A stretch of DNA of 64,000 nucleotides from positions 17,106,948 through 17,170,947 of the forward strand of contig OU612071.1 of the NCBI GenBank assembly GCA_914767715.1, read 5' to 3'. Shown piece by piece: positions 49,829 to 60,800 of this stretch. Source of the DNA: Membranipora membranacea. Lineage: Eukaryota > Bryozoa > Gymnolaemata > Cheilostomatida > Membraniporidae. A model generated the notes under the pieces. That model was not told where the DNA came from, did no database searches, and saw nothing but the letters and a program-made list of their open reading frames with translations. Numbering within the stretch: the first letter of the stretch is position 1; every line of letters starts with the position of its first letter. Both the position numbers and the translations under genes were made by a program.

Positions 49829-50790
49829 ATGTTATATTTGACTCTATAGGTGACGGAAATTGCCTCTTCCATGCAGTTGCTTTCCAATTCAGTTCAAATG
49901 GGTCAAACCATGAATCACTTCGTTCTGAGGTAGTGAACTATTTACTTTCTCACCCATTCTTGGCCCAACAACAAAATAACATTTGGCATCATCATTTGTC
50001 TAGCATCTCACCAGCAGATTACCTCGTTTCCATGGGTAGTGACGGGACATATCGTGACCATATCATGATCCATGCACTTGCAGAAATGCTGAGTATCCAG
50101 ATACTCACTTTATCCTCTACAACAGAAGCAAATATTCTGATACGACCTGATGGCCAAAACGTATTTGAACCAAGTGAACCATATATTGTCCTTGGTCATT
50201 TACCAGAAAACAACGGAGAACATTACGTCGCACTTGGACAAGATTTGGCTGATATTGTTACTGTGATAACAAGATCACCCCAGATACAAATTCAGAAAGA
50301 GAGCAAGGTTGATGTGACTCCTCTAGCAAGGGTGCAGCCTGCAGTAACACCCCGAAGCCCCATGCCAGCTGTACAGGCCTCAGGAGACGTTAATGGGAAC
50401 TTGTTAGACCTTCCAGTTGAAATTCTAACAATTATCTTTACTATGGTTATTGACAATAACTTTACAATATATGAGATGTTGCTGGAGATGCAAGAATTGT
50501 ATGAGTTCGTATCATTGTATGTTACAAGACCCAGCCCATCCTTACTATCATTGCCAAATCATATCGTTAACAACATTGTTCAATTATCTCTTTCTGAAGA
50601 TATCCTCACATTTTGTATGGTGAGGAAAATGCATGAGCTGAACTTTCTAATCAATGATGTCTTCATACCAAGGGAAACAATTTATATGAATGCTAAGCTT
50701 GAAAGTACGTTGAATCCACACAAACTGCCGGTAATTCGACCCAGTGTGAGAACCATATCACGAGCTAGCGGGAAAACAGTGGGCTCATGA
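49819..50790 (+). CDS. OTU-protease / F-box-like protein, open copy (unit 3)
   Basis: Open without interruption from the codons before GDGNCLFHAV to TGA at 50788-50790, about 323 codons if read from 49819. OTU signatures: Asp and Cys in GDGNCLFHAV, and a His in ENNGEHYVAL about 140 residues later. After a Pro/Ser-rich linker come LLDLPVEILTIIF and LLSLPNHIVNNIVQLSLSEDI, each starting like an F-box. No clear initiator ATG precedes the OTU motif in frame; the first ATG is at 49933, after the catalytic Cys. It may therefore have been translated as part of the integrase polyprotein or from a lost exon. The tail ends SGKTVGS, shorter than in unit 2. Probably transposon cargo; whether it works is unknown. 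Confidence 0.55.
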   Translation, partial: GGLNVIFDSIGDGNCLFHAVAFQFSSNGSNHESLRSEVVNYLLSHPFLAQQQNNIWHHHLSSISPADYLVSMGSDGTYRDHIMIHALAEMLSIQILTLSSTTEANILIRPDGQNVFEPSEPYIVLGHLPENNGEHYVALGQDLADIVTVITRSPQIQIQKESKVDVTPLARVQPAVTPRSPMPAVQASGDVNGNLLDLPVEILTIIFTMVIDNNFTIYEMLLEMQELYEFVSLYVTRPSPSLLSLPNHIVNNIVQLSLSEDILTFCMVRKMHELNFLINDVFIPRETIYMNAKLESTLNPHKLPVIRPSVRTISRASGKTVGS

Positions 50791-52005
50791 TTGAGATCAA
50801 GAGGTGGCTTGTATCCAACAGCGCGTGGTACAACGCTTGGTTAGTTTTGTTGGCAGAATGGAATGGATGGTATGTAGTTAGTGATATATCTTGGAAGAAA
50901 TATTGATGTAATACCTTTTATTGTACATATTTTCAGAACTCTTTACTAGGCACAAATTTAACGAACTTATCATAACCACAATATTAAAATTAGTATATTT
51001 TTTTCACACACTTACTTACGCAGAACTCAGCTACACTTTTTTTTAACTGTAAATACGTTACTCAATCATGTCTGTTAATATTCTCACTTCCGCAAAATTA
51101 AATAAAGTTGATTGCACTACGCAGCCAAAAATATGAAATTGTAATGTCACAACCTTCCAAATAAATTATTGCCAAATAACAGTTAATCTCAAGGATAATG
51201 GCATCAATTTGGAAAAAAACTATACAAGGCTAGTTATCAAAATAATATTGATTCTTGTATGCAGCCAAAGCCATACAATTGGCTGTTAGTATGTAGATGA
51301 TTGTATACCATGGTACAATACTTTGGAGTTTCCAGTCACTTAGTTCAGGGCTGAAAAATTTTGACTTGTATGTCTATATATCTGCTAGATGTTGATAAGC
51401 TGTTATCAGATGGAATGAGTTATCCCCTCCGAGAAAGAAAGGGCACAACTTGGATAGTTGGTTAACGCCTTATTACACTTATTAGATGTCTATTATGGCA
51501 AACTCATGCTGTGACACGGCAGTTTTTCAGCAGTTTTTTCTCTTAATCTCATACTCTCTTCCTATTAATACCATGAGACTTCAACCAATAACACAAACAC
51601 AGTTATCGATATCAGTACACATAAATCTCCTAATATTAAAGGCGCTCTATGAGTGCAATAACGGAGATATTGATGCTTATGAATGCAGCCATTTATGCCA
51701 GCTCAATGTTTTCTGGGTCGATCCCCTGCTGCCATTTAACCATGGAAAGTCGATCAAATTCACACTTAGGTCAGTTTGGGTAGTATATAGATATGTACTA
51801 ACAGTACAGCCTAGTGGGCCACCCCGAGCCAAACAACAAACCCATATCCGATTAGGCCGTATGAAATTACAGCATAACAATCCCTTTTATGGTAGCAGTA
51901 ATGGATTCTGATGTGACAAGACACTGAAAGTGGTGTGAAAAAAAAAGAGATTCAAATGACATGAAAAAATACTCATCAATTAACCATTGCCCAAAAATGA
52001 ACATT
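50791..52005. other. Non-coding interval (unit 3)
   Basis: Counterpart of 24096-25194, including the preserved but unrecognised 141-codon frame 51486-51911. Confidence 0.35.
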
Positions 52006-52201
52006 GATATTCAATTCCCCACAGTGTTTTGAAGTTTGTATCTCCTGTCCACTAATCATAGCAAATCGTATTGCCTCTAACGAGGAGACAACTCGGCGTT
52101 TTTATTGAGTTGCGACATTTGCGACATTAGTGGGTTTGAGCCATTGCGACGTTTAAAAAATTGCAACGTTTGTGGGTTCTACAAGCCGCATTACCATTAA
52201 A
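52006..52201 (-). repeat. Right inverted arm (unit 3)
   Basis: Counterpart of 25195-25390. Confidence 0.65.
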
Positions 52202-52301
52202 ATCGACATTTATATTGACGGTTATGAGTAGCATTATTATAATAGATTAAATCTTACATCATTGGCTTACAGAAAGGAAGTAAGGACTGGAGGCAAAAAA
52301 G

Positions 52302-52376
52302 TATAAAAGCTGAGGGAAGAGCTCGAGAGGTCACACACTTCAATCAGCCACACAGAGCATAGCTTCTTCAGTAATA
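52302..52376 (+). promoter_or_regulatory. TATA promoter of the plus-strand secreted gene (unit 3)
   Basis: TATAAAA at 52302-52308 followed by the same CACACACTTCAATCAG and CACAGAGCA words as at 25491. Confidence 0.6.
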
Positions 52377-52558
52377 TTTTTAATGTATATCAATTTATAA
52401 TAAAATACAGACCTGAACATATCTGATATTACAGAACACAGAGATCTTCAGCTAGGAAACAAAATTTTTTGGGTTTTTCACCATTTTACAAAAGAGAAAT
52501 ACTTTTCCCCTTGCCGCTCAAATATTTTCCTAACCCAGTTTAATATTTCTGTTTTAGG

Positions 52559-52966
52559 ATGAATAAGTTGATTCTCATCTCTCTGCTTTTCACGATTATT
52601 GGTGCAAGTTAGTACAGTGCAATATTCACAGCAACTTCTAAGAAGTTATTAGATAGGGGTAAATCAAATCCATGCTGTAAACGAGATTAATAATGCAGAC
52701 TCAAAACTATCAAGTAAAACTAGGGTTTGTTAACAGGCTTGCTAAGGATAAAAAGCTTTTGACTAAATTCTTTGATCAGAACTTATCTCATAGTACTGGC
52801 ATGTGATGTTAGCCTCTTTGTTTCAGGAACCCTACTTGGTGGAAGGGAGCAAAGCAATGGCAAGAGAAAACATGGTGGAGAGATGACAACAGGCAGCAGA
52901 AAACCTGCAGCAAACCACGATTGGAAGAGGGAACCAAGAAACAAAGAAACAGCAGGAGCTGAGTAA
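52559..52966 (+). CDS. Short secreted protein, truncated relative of the repeat protein (unit 3)
   Basis: Exons 52559-52607 and 52827-52966 encode 62 residues almost identical to the unit 2 protein (GGREQSNGKRKHGGEMTTGSR...KETAGAE). Signal peptide, phase and premature TAA are all shared, so the truncation predates the duplication. Only about two residues differ from unit 2, including F to L in TLFGG and V to M in GEVTT. Confidence 0.6.
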
Positions 52967-53385
52967 ACTGGTAACATGGACAAAGGAACAAAAAGAAGTG
53001 CAGAAGAGTCAAGACAAGCAGCAAAACACAACGGTAATACAGATGAAAGAAGAACCGGAGGGCAAAGAGGACTTCTGGCAGTAAGAGAGGATCAGGAATA
53101 GCTGAGCACAATGGTACCAATGACAAAAGAGTCAAAAGAAGCGCAGAAGAGCCAAAACAAGCAGCCGAGCACAATGGTAATAAGGATGAAAGCAGGACCG
53201 GAGGGCAAAGAGCAGCAGCTAAGCAAGATGGAAAAAGGACTTCTGGTAACAAGAGAGGAGCAGGAAGAGCCGAGCACAATAGTAACAATGACAAAAGAGC
53301 CAAAAGAAGCACAGATGAGCCAAGACATGCAGCTAAGCACAACGGTAATGAGGATGAAAAAATAACAGGAGGGCAAAAAGCATAA
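52967..53385 (+). pseudogene. Decayed repeat region of the plus-strand secreted gene (unit 3)
   Basis: Continues the repeat homology past the stop, with the same frameshift as unit 2. From about 53085 one frame runs to TAA at 53383-53385: AEHNGTNDKRVKRSAEEPKQ, then AEHNGNKDESRTGGQRAAAK and later AEHNSNNDKRAKRSTDEP. It retains KR/RR sites. Confidence 0.65.
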
Positions 53386-53391
53386 GCATTT

Positions 53392-53645
53392 GAAAATGTA
53401 CAGGAGCATTCGCACCAGCTTGCTCTAAAAGAGCAAATAAAAATATAATTTTTCTGCTCATATTTTGTTAGTGGTGTGGTTCTATATTATATTCATACTA
53501 GCGAGGTCCTCCAATGGATGTGAGCTAAATAAGAAGCATATATCACTCTACATAATGCAAAGATCGATAACATAATATTAATAAGATATGATGGTAATCC
53601 ATGATGTGATAGCATTGACTCGCATATCTCATTGTTTGAAGGTTT
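53392..53645. other. ~250 bp present in unit 3 and absent from unit 2
   Basis: In unit 2 the flanks GCATTT (26580) and CTGTGG are directly joined. The extra segment contains AAATAAAAATATAA, a plausible polyadenylation region for the secreted gene, and is otherwise featureless. Probably lost from unit 2. Confidence 0.6.
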
Positions 53646-54582
53646 CTGTGGAAAAAATTATTTAGATGTGTTGTCTATAGATGAGTCCATTAAAATATAA
53701 ACCTCAAAAAGTATTTTCACTTGTTAAATCATTCTGTTTGGCACAAATATATCAATCCTATTACAGATTTTTAACATTCTTTGAAGATACCCCATATCAT
53801 ATATTCACTACTATATGCATTGTAACATTGATTCACTTCATAGCAAATACTAAGAAAGCTCAAAATGATGTGTCAAATTTATTTTTTCATTGAAAGCAGA
53901 GGTAGTTTTTCCAAATTAGATTCTCCCCTCTACCGTTTGTTTCTCTTACATGAGTTACCGCACAGTTACCAACTAGTTAAGATTACAAAGTTGATCAACT
54001 TAATGACGTGTCAAGCCATACATGACTTGAAAGCTAATGAGTCATGATGACATTCAGCCCTAAAACCTCCTGCAATGGTTGATTTCATAATATGCAACAT
54101 GCACATAGAAAAATAAAATGGGTGTAATGTCCCCCTCCGGGCGGTAACCCCATTATCTTCTCTTTTTATATGAGACATATTAATCCATAGCAGTGCATAG
54201 ACACTCGTTGCCCTCGCAAAAGATTTTACGCTGAACTAACCTACAACCTACAATGTCCAACTACAGACAGTCGCTCTCTATTAGTACTGATAATAACAGC
54301 TGACACATAATCACCAGCAGGTCTTTACTACAAAGTTTCTGATTGGCTGATATTGTTGACTCTCTCTCCTCCTGTTCAGGAACATGGGCACCAACACATT
54401 GCGGGATTATTGCAATGATGACGGCAACGGAATTGTATCTGTCACAAATGATTACTAGTCACGGGTCGGTATTTTAACCCCAAACAAGATTCATTAATTT
54501 CTACTAATTTTGACACTCATCCTTTGTCAGCTGGCTAATTAGCAGAGTGATTATGCCAGCTGTAGAGTAGGCTGTATCTTAG

Positions 54583-54743
54583 CTTTAGTGAGATATAATT
54601 TAAAGCAAAGTTCAAGACATCTAGAGAGTGGTGACATGCCTAGCAATTTGCCTGCCAATCTCACTGTACTTGATGTACTGATCAACAGTATTAATACTAC
54701 CAGGTTTACCACTGGGCAATACCACCTCATGCTTCCCACTCAG
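54583..54743 (+). other. Candidate orphan exon (unit 3)
   Basis: Counterpart of 27520-27680, with frame, acceptor and donor kept; changes include N to S, E to D and S to T. No partner exon seen. Confidence 0.25.
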
Positions 54744-54816
54744 GTACTGCCTAATTGTTCCCAGCAATGTCAACTTCCTTCATAAAGTGATATCGAATTT
54801 TACTTTCAGTCCATTA

Positions 54817-55553
54817 TCTTTCTCTCCGATATCATTGGTGCATGTGAGGCATCTAAGGTTTACTGACATTTTAATATCAATGACGCATGATAGCCTTGTT
54901 AGTAGAGTGAACCCTAAACCAGGGGCGTATATTCTAAAAAATTTCACTCACTGACTTTTCAGAGATGAGCCGTAGGCGTGGCGGGGAGGGTGTGGAAATT
55001 TTTGCATATCGGTAGCAAAATAGTGCAAGCAGAGAGGTATTTCAATAGCTCACTGAGCTGTTGGGTACTTTCAGAAAACAACTCAATAGCAGAAGAAGAT
55101 TACGGTATAAATGCTCCAGTTATAAAGCACCCATTTGAAAAAAAACTGACCTTGATGGGATTCGAACCCACAACAATCTTATTAACAGTGATTGTAAGGC
55201 GGACGCTCTACACACTGAGCTATTCAGCCGTGGGCCGTGAGTGGTAATATACGCCACTGCCCTAAACAGATATGAAGGCGCAGTATCCAGTCTGACTCTA
55301 GTCACCCTTTTCTCTGACCTGCCCTGTGGCTGACTCGGCTGACATAATACCAGGTGTTTGACCTGACTCTGATCAATACCTTACCTGTACTCAGGGTACA
55401 CAATTAGCCATTGATATTATTTATCGATCAATGGTGGAATAAATGCAATGGCTATTTGTGGAGACATGCCACCGGCACACAATTTTGTGTCAGGATGTGA
55501 ATAAAGCTAAAAATGTCGTAGTTGGTAGTCTTATTCTTCAATCAACGCCCAGT
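54817..55553. repeat. ~740-bp insertion specific to unit 3
   Basis: Unit 2 reads straight from TCAGTCCATTAT-like sequence to AACCTTCAGTAACTC (about 27745-27765); unit 3 has about 740 extra bases. The insert contains a tRNA-like module with intact internal promoter boxes (55150-55236). No coding gene is seen, and target-site duplications are not clear by eye. Confidence 0.65.
55150..55236 (-). repeat. tRNA-derived SINE head with intact A and B boxes
   Basis: On the minus strand: A box TAGCTCAGTGTG, D-arm partner GTAGAGC, B box GGTTCGAATCC exactly matching consensus, and T stem GTGGG/CCCAT. The region between is too long and the acceptor stem pairs in only about four of seven positions, so a functional tRNA is unlikely. 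Confidence 0.6.
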
Positions 55554-55635
55554 TAAAACCTTCAGTAACTCAGGCAGGCTGCTTGTCTAAAGCTTTCGAG
55601 GGTCAGCTATTATCGACTCTGAACTTGTGGAACAA

Positions 55636-55986
55636 TTAAGAATGAGAAATACTGTCCAGCAACCATACATAAATAGACATACGCTTGTTCAGGGTCAGAT
55701 ATTTTCCCCTAATCCAAATACTATATATCAGCGCGTGTAGCCAGGGTCCCCTTTTTATTGTGAGTACTTTCAGTCTATGAGTTTCTTCCCCTGTAACTGC
55801 GAGAATGATCAAAACTGAGTTTAATGAAACAGCGTCGGTATTTTGCAAATGACCAGAAATAACCCAAGTACAGCAATCAAGGAGGAAAATTAAAATCAAT
55901 GCTGAATATACTAGGAGTAGAATAGCAATACCAATCGTATTCGTAATGAGGCAACACTTCCTCCAAAATTTGGATGAAACATTCAT
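55636..55986 (-). other. Hydrophobic 116-codon open frame (unit 3)
   Basis: Counterpart of 27834-28184, length preserved. No family recognised. Confidence 0.25.
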
Positions 55987-56234
55987 TAATGGCTTGCGCC
56001 TATCACATCACACAGTAATCATTTGATTTTGGAATCATAGAAAGAATTAACCAGTTTATGGGCAAGGCCATGATTGCATTCAATGTGTTCATTGCCTTGA
56101 AAATGATAAATAAGAGAGACATATGTGCCACTGAAAACATGTTGGATTTGGGCTTTTGAGAATTTATCGCTCTTAATCTAACCAGTACAAAAAACGCAAA
56201 TCACCACTACCTATAACTATCCTTTTCTAAACAG

Positions 56235-56342
56235 GATGAGCTTTTCAAGACGATTCAGGAGAGAGATGCAGAGAGGCTGAATAATATCGATCTACAGAAT
56301 CAGATGCAGGCTCTGCAGGAGGAGATGGAGTTCCTCAAAAAT
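56235..56342 (+). pseudogene. Intermediate filament coil 1B exon, orphaned (unit 3)
   Basis: The 36-codon exon DELFKTIQERDAERL... is intact with its acceptor (AACAG) and donor (GTAAGT), matching 28433-28540. The unit ends about 40 bp into the next intron, where satellite and transposon-type sequence begins. No other filament exon follows in this direction. Confidence 0.8.
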
Positions 56343-56439
56343 GTAAGTGCTTACATACCAGCCTGCTTCTACTCCTCCTTGTAGGCCAGAAGCAGCCTAG
56401 CTCTAAGTGCTCTAAAAAAAAATGGCACGGACAATTTTT

Positions 56440-57838
56440 GATGGCAGGAAAAAAACAAGTGTTTCTAGGGTAAAAAAATGTGCTGAATCCAAATATGAGG
56501 GTGTACCCGGTTGTAGCGGTCATCGTCAGCGGCAGCGTGGCAGTATATGGCAGCATATCACAAATTTTCAATAAATCGCATTTAGTTAGTAAAGATTGTA
56601 GTGTTTGTTACAGCCAACAGAGAACAAGAATATATATGTTTCTAGGGTAAAAAAGTGTGCTGAATCCAAAAATGAGGGTGTACCCGGTTGTATTGGTCAT
56701 TGTCAGCGGCAGCGTGGTAGCATATGCCACATCTTTTACAAATTCTCATTTAGTTAGTTAAAATTGTAGTGTTTGATACAGTCAACGGTCAACAGAGAAC
56801 AAGATTAATATATTTCTAGGGTAAAAAAGTGTGCTGAACCCAAAATGAGGGTGTACCTGGTTGTAGGGGTCATCATCAGCGGCAGCGTGGCAGTATATGG
56901 CAGCATGTCCCAAAATTTTCAACAAAGCGCTTTTAGTTAGTGAATATTTTTGTGTTTGATACAGCCAACAGAGAACAAGAATATATATGTTTCTAGGGTA
57001 AAAAAGGGTGCTGAATTCAAAAATGAGGGTGTACCCGGTTGTATCAGTCATTGTCTGCGGCAGCAAATCCGGCTTTTTTTTTACAAATTCGCTTCTACTT
57101 AGTGAAAATTGTGGCATTTGATACAGTCAACGGTCAACAGAGAACAAGATTAATATGTTTCTAGTGTAAAAAAGTGTGCTGAATCCAAAAATGAGGGTGT
57201 ACCTGGTTGTAGGGGTCATCATCAGCGGCAGCGTGTCAGTATATGGCAGCATGTCCCAAAATTTTCAACAAAGCGCTTTTAGTTAGTGAATATTTTAGTG
57301 TTTGATACAGCCAACAGAGAACAAGAATATATATGTTTCTAAGGTAAAAAGGGTGCTGAATTCAAAAATGAGGGTGTACCCAGTTGTATCAGTCATTGTC
57401 AGCGGCAGCGTGGCAGCAAAGCCGACTTTTTTTTACAAATTCGCTTCTACTTTGTGAAAATTGTGGCATTTGATACAGTCAACGGTCAACAGAGAACAAG
57501 ATTAATATGTTTTTAGTGTAAAAAAGTGTGCTGAATCCAAAAATGAGGGTGTTCCCGGTTATAGTGGTCATCATCAGCGGCAGCGTGGCAGTATATGACA
57601 GCATATCCCAAATTATTCAATAAAGAGCTTTAAGTTAGTGAAGATTTTAATGTTCGATACAGCCAGCAGAGAACAAGAATATAAATGTTTCTAGGGTAAA
57701 AAAGGGTGCTGAATTATCAAATAAGGGTGTACCCGGTTGTATCAGTCATTGTCAGCGGCAGCATCTCACAAATTTTTCACAATATCACTTTTAGTTAGTG
57801 AAAATTGTAGTATTTGTTACAGTCAACAAGAACTTTTA
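56440..57838 (+). repeat. 175-bp satellite array, eight monomers in an A/B dimer pattern
   Basis: The word TTTCTAGGGTAAAAAA(G)TGTGCTGAAT starts near 56462, 56639, 56813, 56990, 57158, 57336, 57510 and 57688, giving spacings of 168-178. From 56990 on, monomers alternate between GGGTGCTGAATTC and GTGTGCTGAATCC forms, with alternating tails (GCCAACAGAG versus GTCAACGGTCAACAGAG), so the higher-order unit is about 350 bp. A shared GTCAGCGGCAGCGTGG core sits in each. It fills the space between the duplication breakpoint and the stop codon of the minus-strand gene. Confidence 0.85.
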
Positions 57839-57846
57839 TTATTCGG

Positions 57847-60800
57847 TCACTCATTTTCCTCATCTTCATCATCCTCGTCTCCGCCAGCCTCCTCCTCCTC
57901 ATCAAGACTGTTCTCACAACTCTTGCACATGCAGAGGGGTGTGCATTTCATATTGGCTTTGTTGCAGGAGCATCTTCCGCCAAGACAATTGCTCACTTCG
58001 CATTTGCAGTTGTTGAGCTGGAGAAGCTCTGGTGGCGCTGAGGGCTTTGTCAGCCACTGTATGGATAGTTTGTTGTTATGTAATAACCAACCATGGTCTT
58101 GAGGTGGTGGCAGTTCAGTCATTGGTATCAAACACAGCCTCCAAACTCCTGCCTGGTAGTTGGCTCTTTTAGTGTGCTGAGCCATTGAGTCGTCGTTTGG
58201 GGGCAGACTCTTTTCCAGAGGAGTAGTTGTGCAGAATATCTTGTATCGTGCATCATTAACAGTGTCTTCCTTACTGTTATATAGGGCACAGACAAATTTC
58301 TCTAAATCTCTTAATATGTCCTTGTCTACCTCGAATGTTTGGCCAAGAGTTGAAAACGTGTCAATAAACTTTGCGATGACAACATATCTTTCAGACAAGT
58401 TTTCTTTCCTTTACCTGCAAAGGATGAGATAGTATCACACCCCGTAAATGCATGGAATGCGACAAGTGCCTGACTGACTTTCGCACCCAAAGACTCAGCA
58501 ACAGAGGTAAGGCTGATGACCCGTCGACTATTCCCCCGACCAGTTGCAAATAGAAGTTCTGTGTCCAGCTTTGATGCAACAGAAATCCCTAGTATGGCCA
58601 CGTCAGTATCAGGGGAGTGAATGACGACATATTTAGAGTTTTCGGATGCATGCTTTGCATGCAGTAAAAGCCTGGTATCAGCTTCCTCTTGGTTACTCTT
58701 TAGCTTATTGATGAGAGATGCTGTTGGCTCCTCATTATTTCGCCACTTGAGTAGAGTTGTTTCTTCTGAGACGGCCACATGAATGTCAATACTGAGCCCT
58801 GGAACTGCATGCTTCCATTGTTCAGCTATAAATACCTGAAGTCGTTTTTTATTGTCCGCTCCACTCAAAAACTTCTTCCACTGTTTGGGAAGTTTTTGAT
58901 CAGGTCCATATATAGTTATATCTTGCGACTGGTTGCTGGTTCTCCTTGTTCTTTCGATATTCTTTATGCTTATGTCACGATACTGATCTCCGACAAAGTC
59001 AACACGTGCCGATTTGAAGCTTCTAGCTAGTGATATAATTTTGCGTAGAATGAGGTCTGTCAACTCTCCGAAGGTACTTGGAAGCTCTGCTGCAGTGAGG
59101 GCTTGAATAATGGCCATTGCATCGACAATCAGAGCTGAGTCATCGATCTGCTGCACTTGCTGAATAAACTCTTCCTTTTCGAGACTATGTAGTAATGCTG
59201 CCTTGTAGGTTTTGCTGGGGCCATTGAGATCAGCGCTAGCAAAACAAGCCGGAACCTGGGATAACGGGTAGCCCAAAATCTCTTGCATATCAATAGCCCT
59301 GCTTTTCGCCACAAGAATCATCCTAGCAAACATAGATCGTTCTAGTTGCACCTGCCTTTGTGACACCTTTGATTTTATTTTCTGGTTTGTGGTAGCGAAA
59401 GTTTTGAGCTTAGTCTGCCTGATAGTGTCGAAGACTTTAGAGCTGTCGTCCTTTGCTCGGGTGTTAATAAACTCCATCAGCTTCTTCTCACAAACATTCT
59501 TAGCACTGAGTAAATCTCTCGTTGTTTCTTCACTTGATATTGTACCTGAGCTAAGTGATACCAAGTCATCATAGGCACAAGCCCATGGGTCAATCATGGA
59601 CTTGATGGTACCGATGATTATGTGAATGGATTCTTCGTCTTTCTTTATTCTACAATCAGATCCCAATTAAACGAACGTCTTAAAATACAACTAGATATTT
59701 ATTGTATTATAAATGTTGTGATCCAAGTATACCTGAGCATTCCAAACTGATGCATTGTGGGAATTTTGTTAAAAAAAGCTTTCACCAGCTTTGCAATTAT
59801 TGTATCATATGAATGGTATTGGAAAACTCGAGTGTTGCATTGTGGGTATTAATTCATCTGAAAAATACAGAGTAGTATACTTAAACAGTCAATGTTACAA
59901 GAAAAATGTTTGGCAAAATTTAGTTGTATACGGAATACAACTTAATATGTGATGGGCAGTACCATGTTTGATCAGACTCCTTGTGTAGACGGTATTCGGT
60001 GTCAATCTCTGCCATCTTAAGACAAACACTGGATATCGCTGCTTTGTACGGCTGAGAAAGAACCCATCTCTGAACAGCCGCTACAATCGTAACATATCAA
60101 TTTCAAGATAACTCTTTACTGTATCAAATATTTACTGAGCTAATATACTTACAGTTGGGCTAATTTTGAGCTTCATACCATCTGCAATTGCCATCTTCAT
60201 TCATTTTGTACCAGTTAACAAGAAGACAGCGCACATTAAGAAATACATGTACAACCTGTATGTCATCATTAATTTAAAACATAGACTCATTTACCTCTAT
60301 TTAGAGTGATGCCTCTGATGCCACCTGATGTTTTAGATTCTCGGTTTATTGTTACTTCGATTGTCTGGTCTGCAGCTAAACTGGAGAAACCAGTTTCACT
60401 CTGGCGCTGAACCGTCCAACAACCTGGGGTCTCCTTGATCTGTGAGTACATCCATGGATGGGTGTCCTTTAGTTCGCACATTTCGAGCCAGTACACTGTT
60501 CCGTATCTGGTGAATCAAGATCGTTAATTTTAAATATTTTATCTACTAGAATGCTTGTCGGCCAATCAAAATAGCTCAACACACATTTCAACTCTCTCTT
60601 GGATAAGTACTAAAAATTTAGTTTTTTGTAACGGTATATTATTTGAGCTATCATCTGTCCATCTTAGATCAACCAAGACCCTACGTTCAGTATAATAGAG
60701 GAGTCATACTATCTACCTGCCTTACACTTCACCAATTCATGGTGATTTTACTTACCTAGAATAATTAGTCCGATCATAGGTAAACATCCAAGGTAGCATG

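Larger units (their letters stand above)
42870..56381. repeat. Segmental duplication, unit 3 (truncated on the right)
   Basis: Colinear with 16121 to about 28580 of unit 2. Copy-specific changes include an extra ~250 bp at 53392-53645, an extra ~740 bp at about 54817-55553 carrying a tRNA-like SINE, and small indels in the integrase region. Identity ends at about 56381, a few dozen bases into the intron that follows filament exon 56235-56342. From there the sequence is unrelated to units 1 and 2. Confidence 0.9.

Noticed and set aside
55150-55236. Functional tRNA gene
   Set aside because: Perfect B box, but the acceptor stem fails and the central region is too long.
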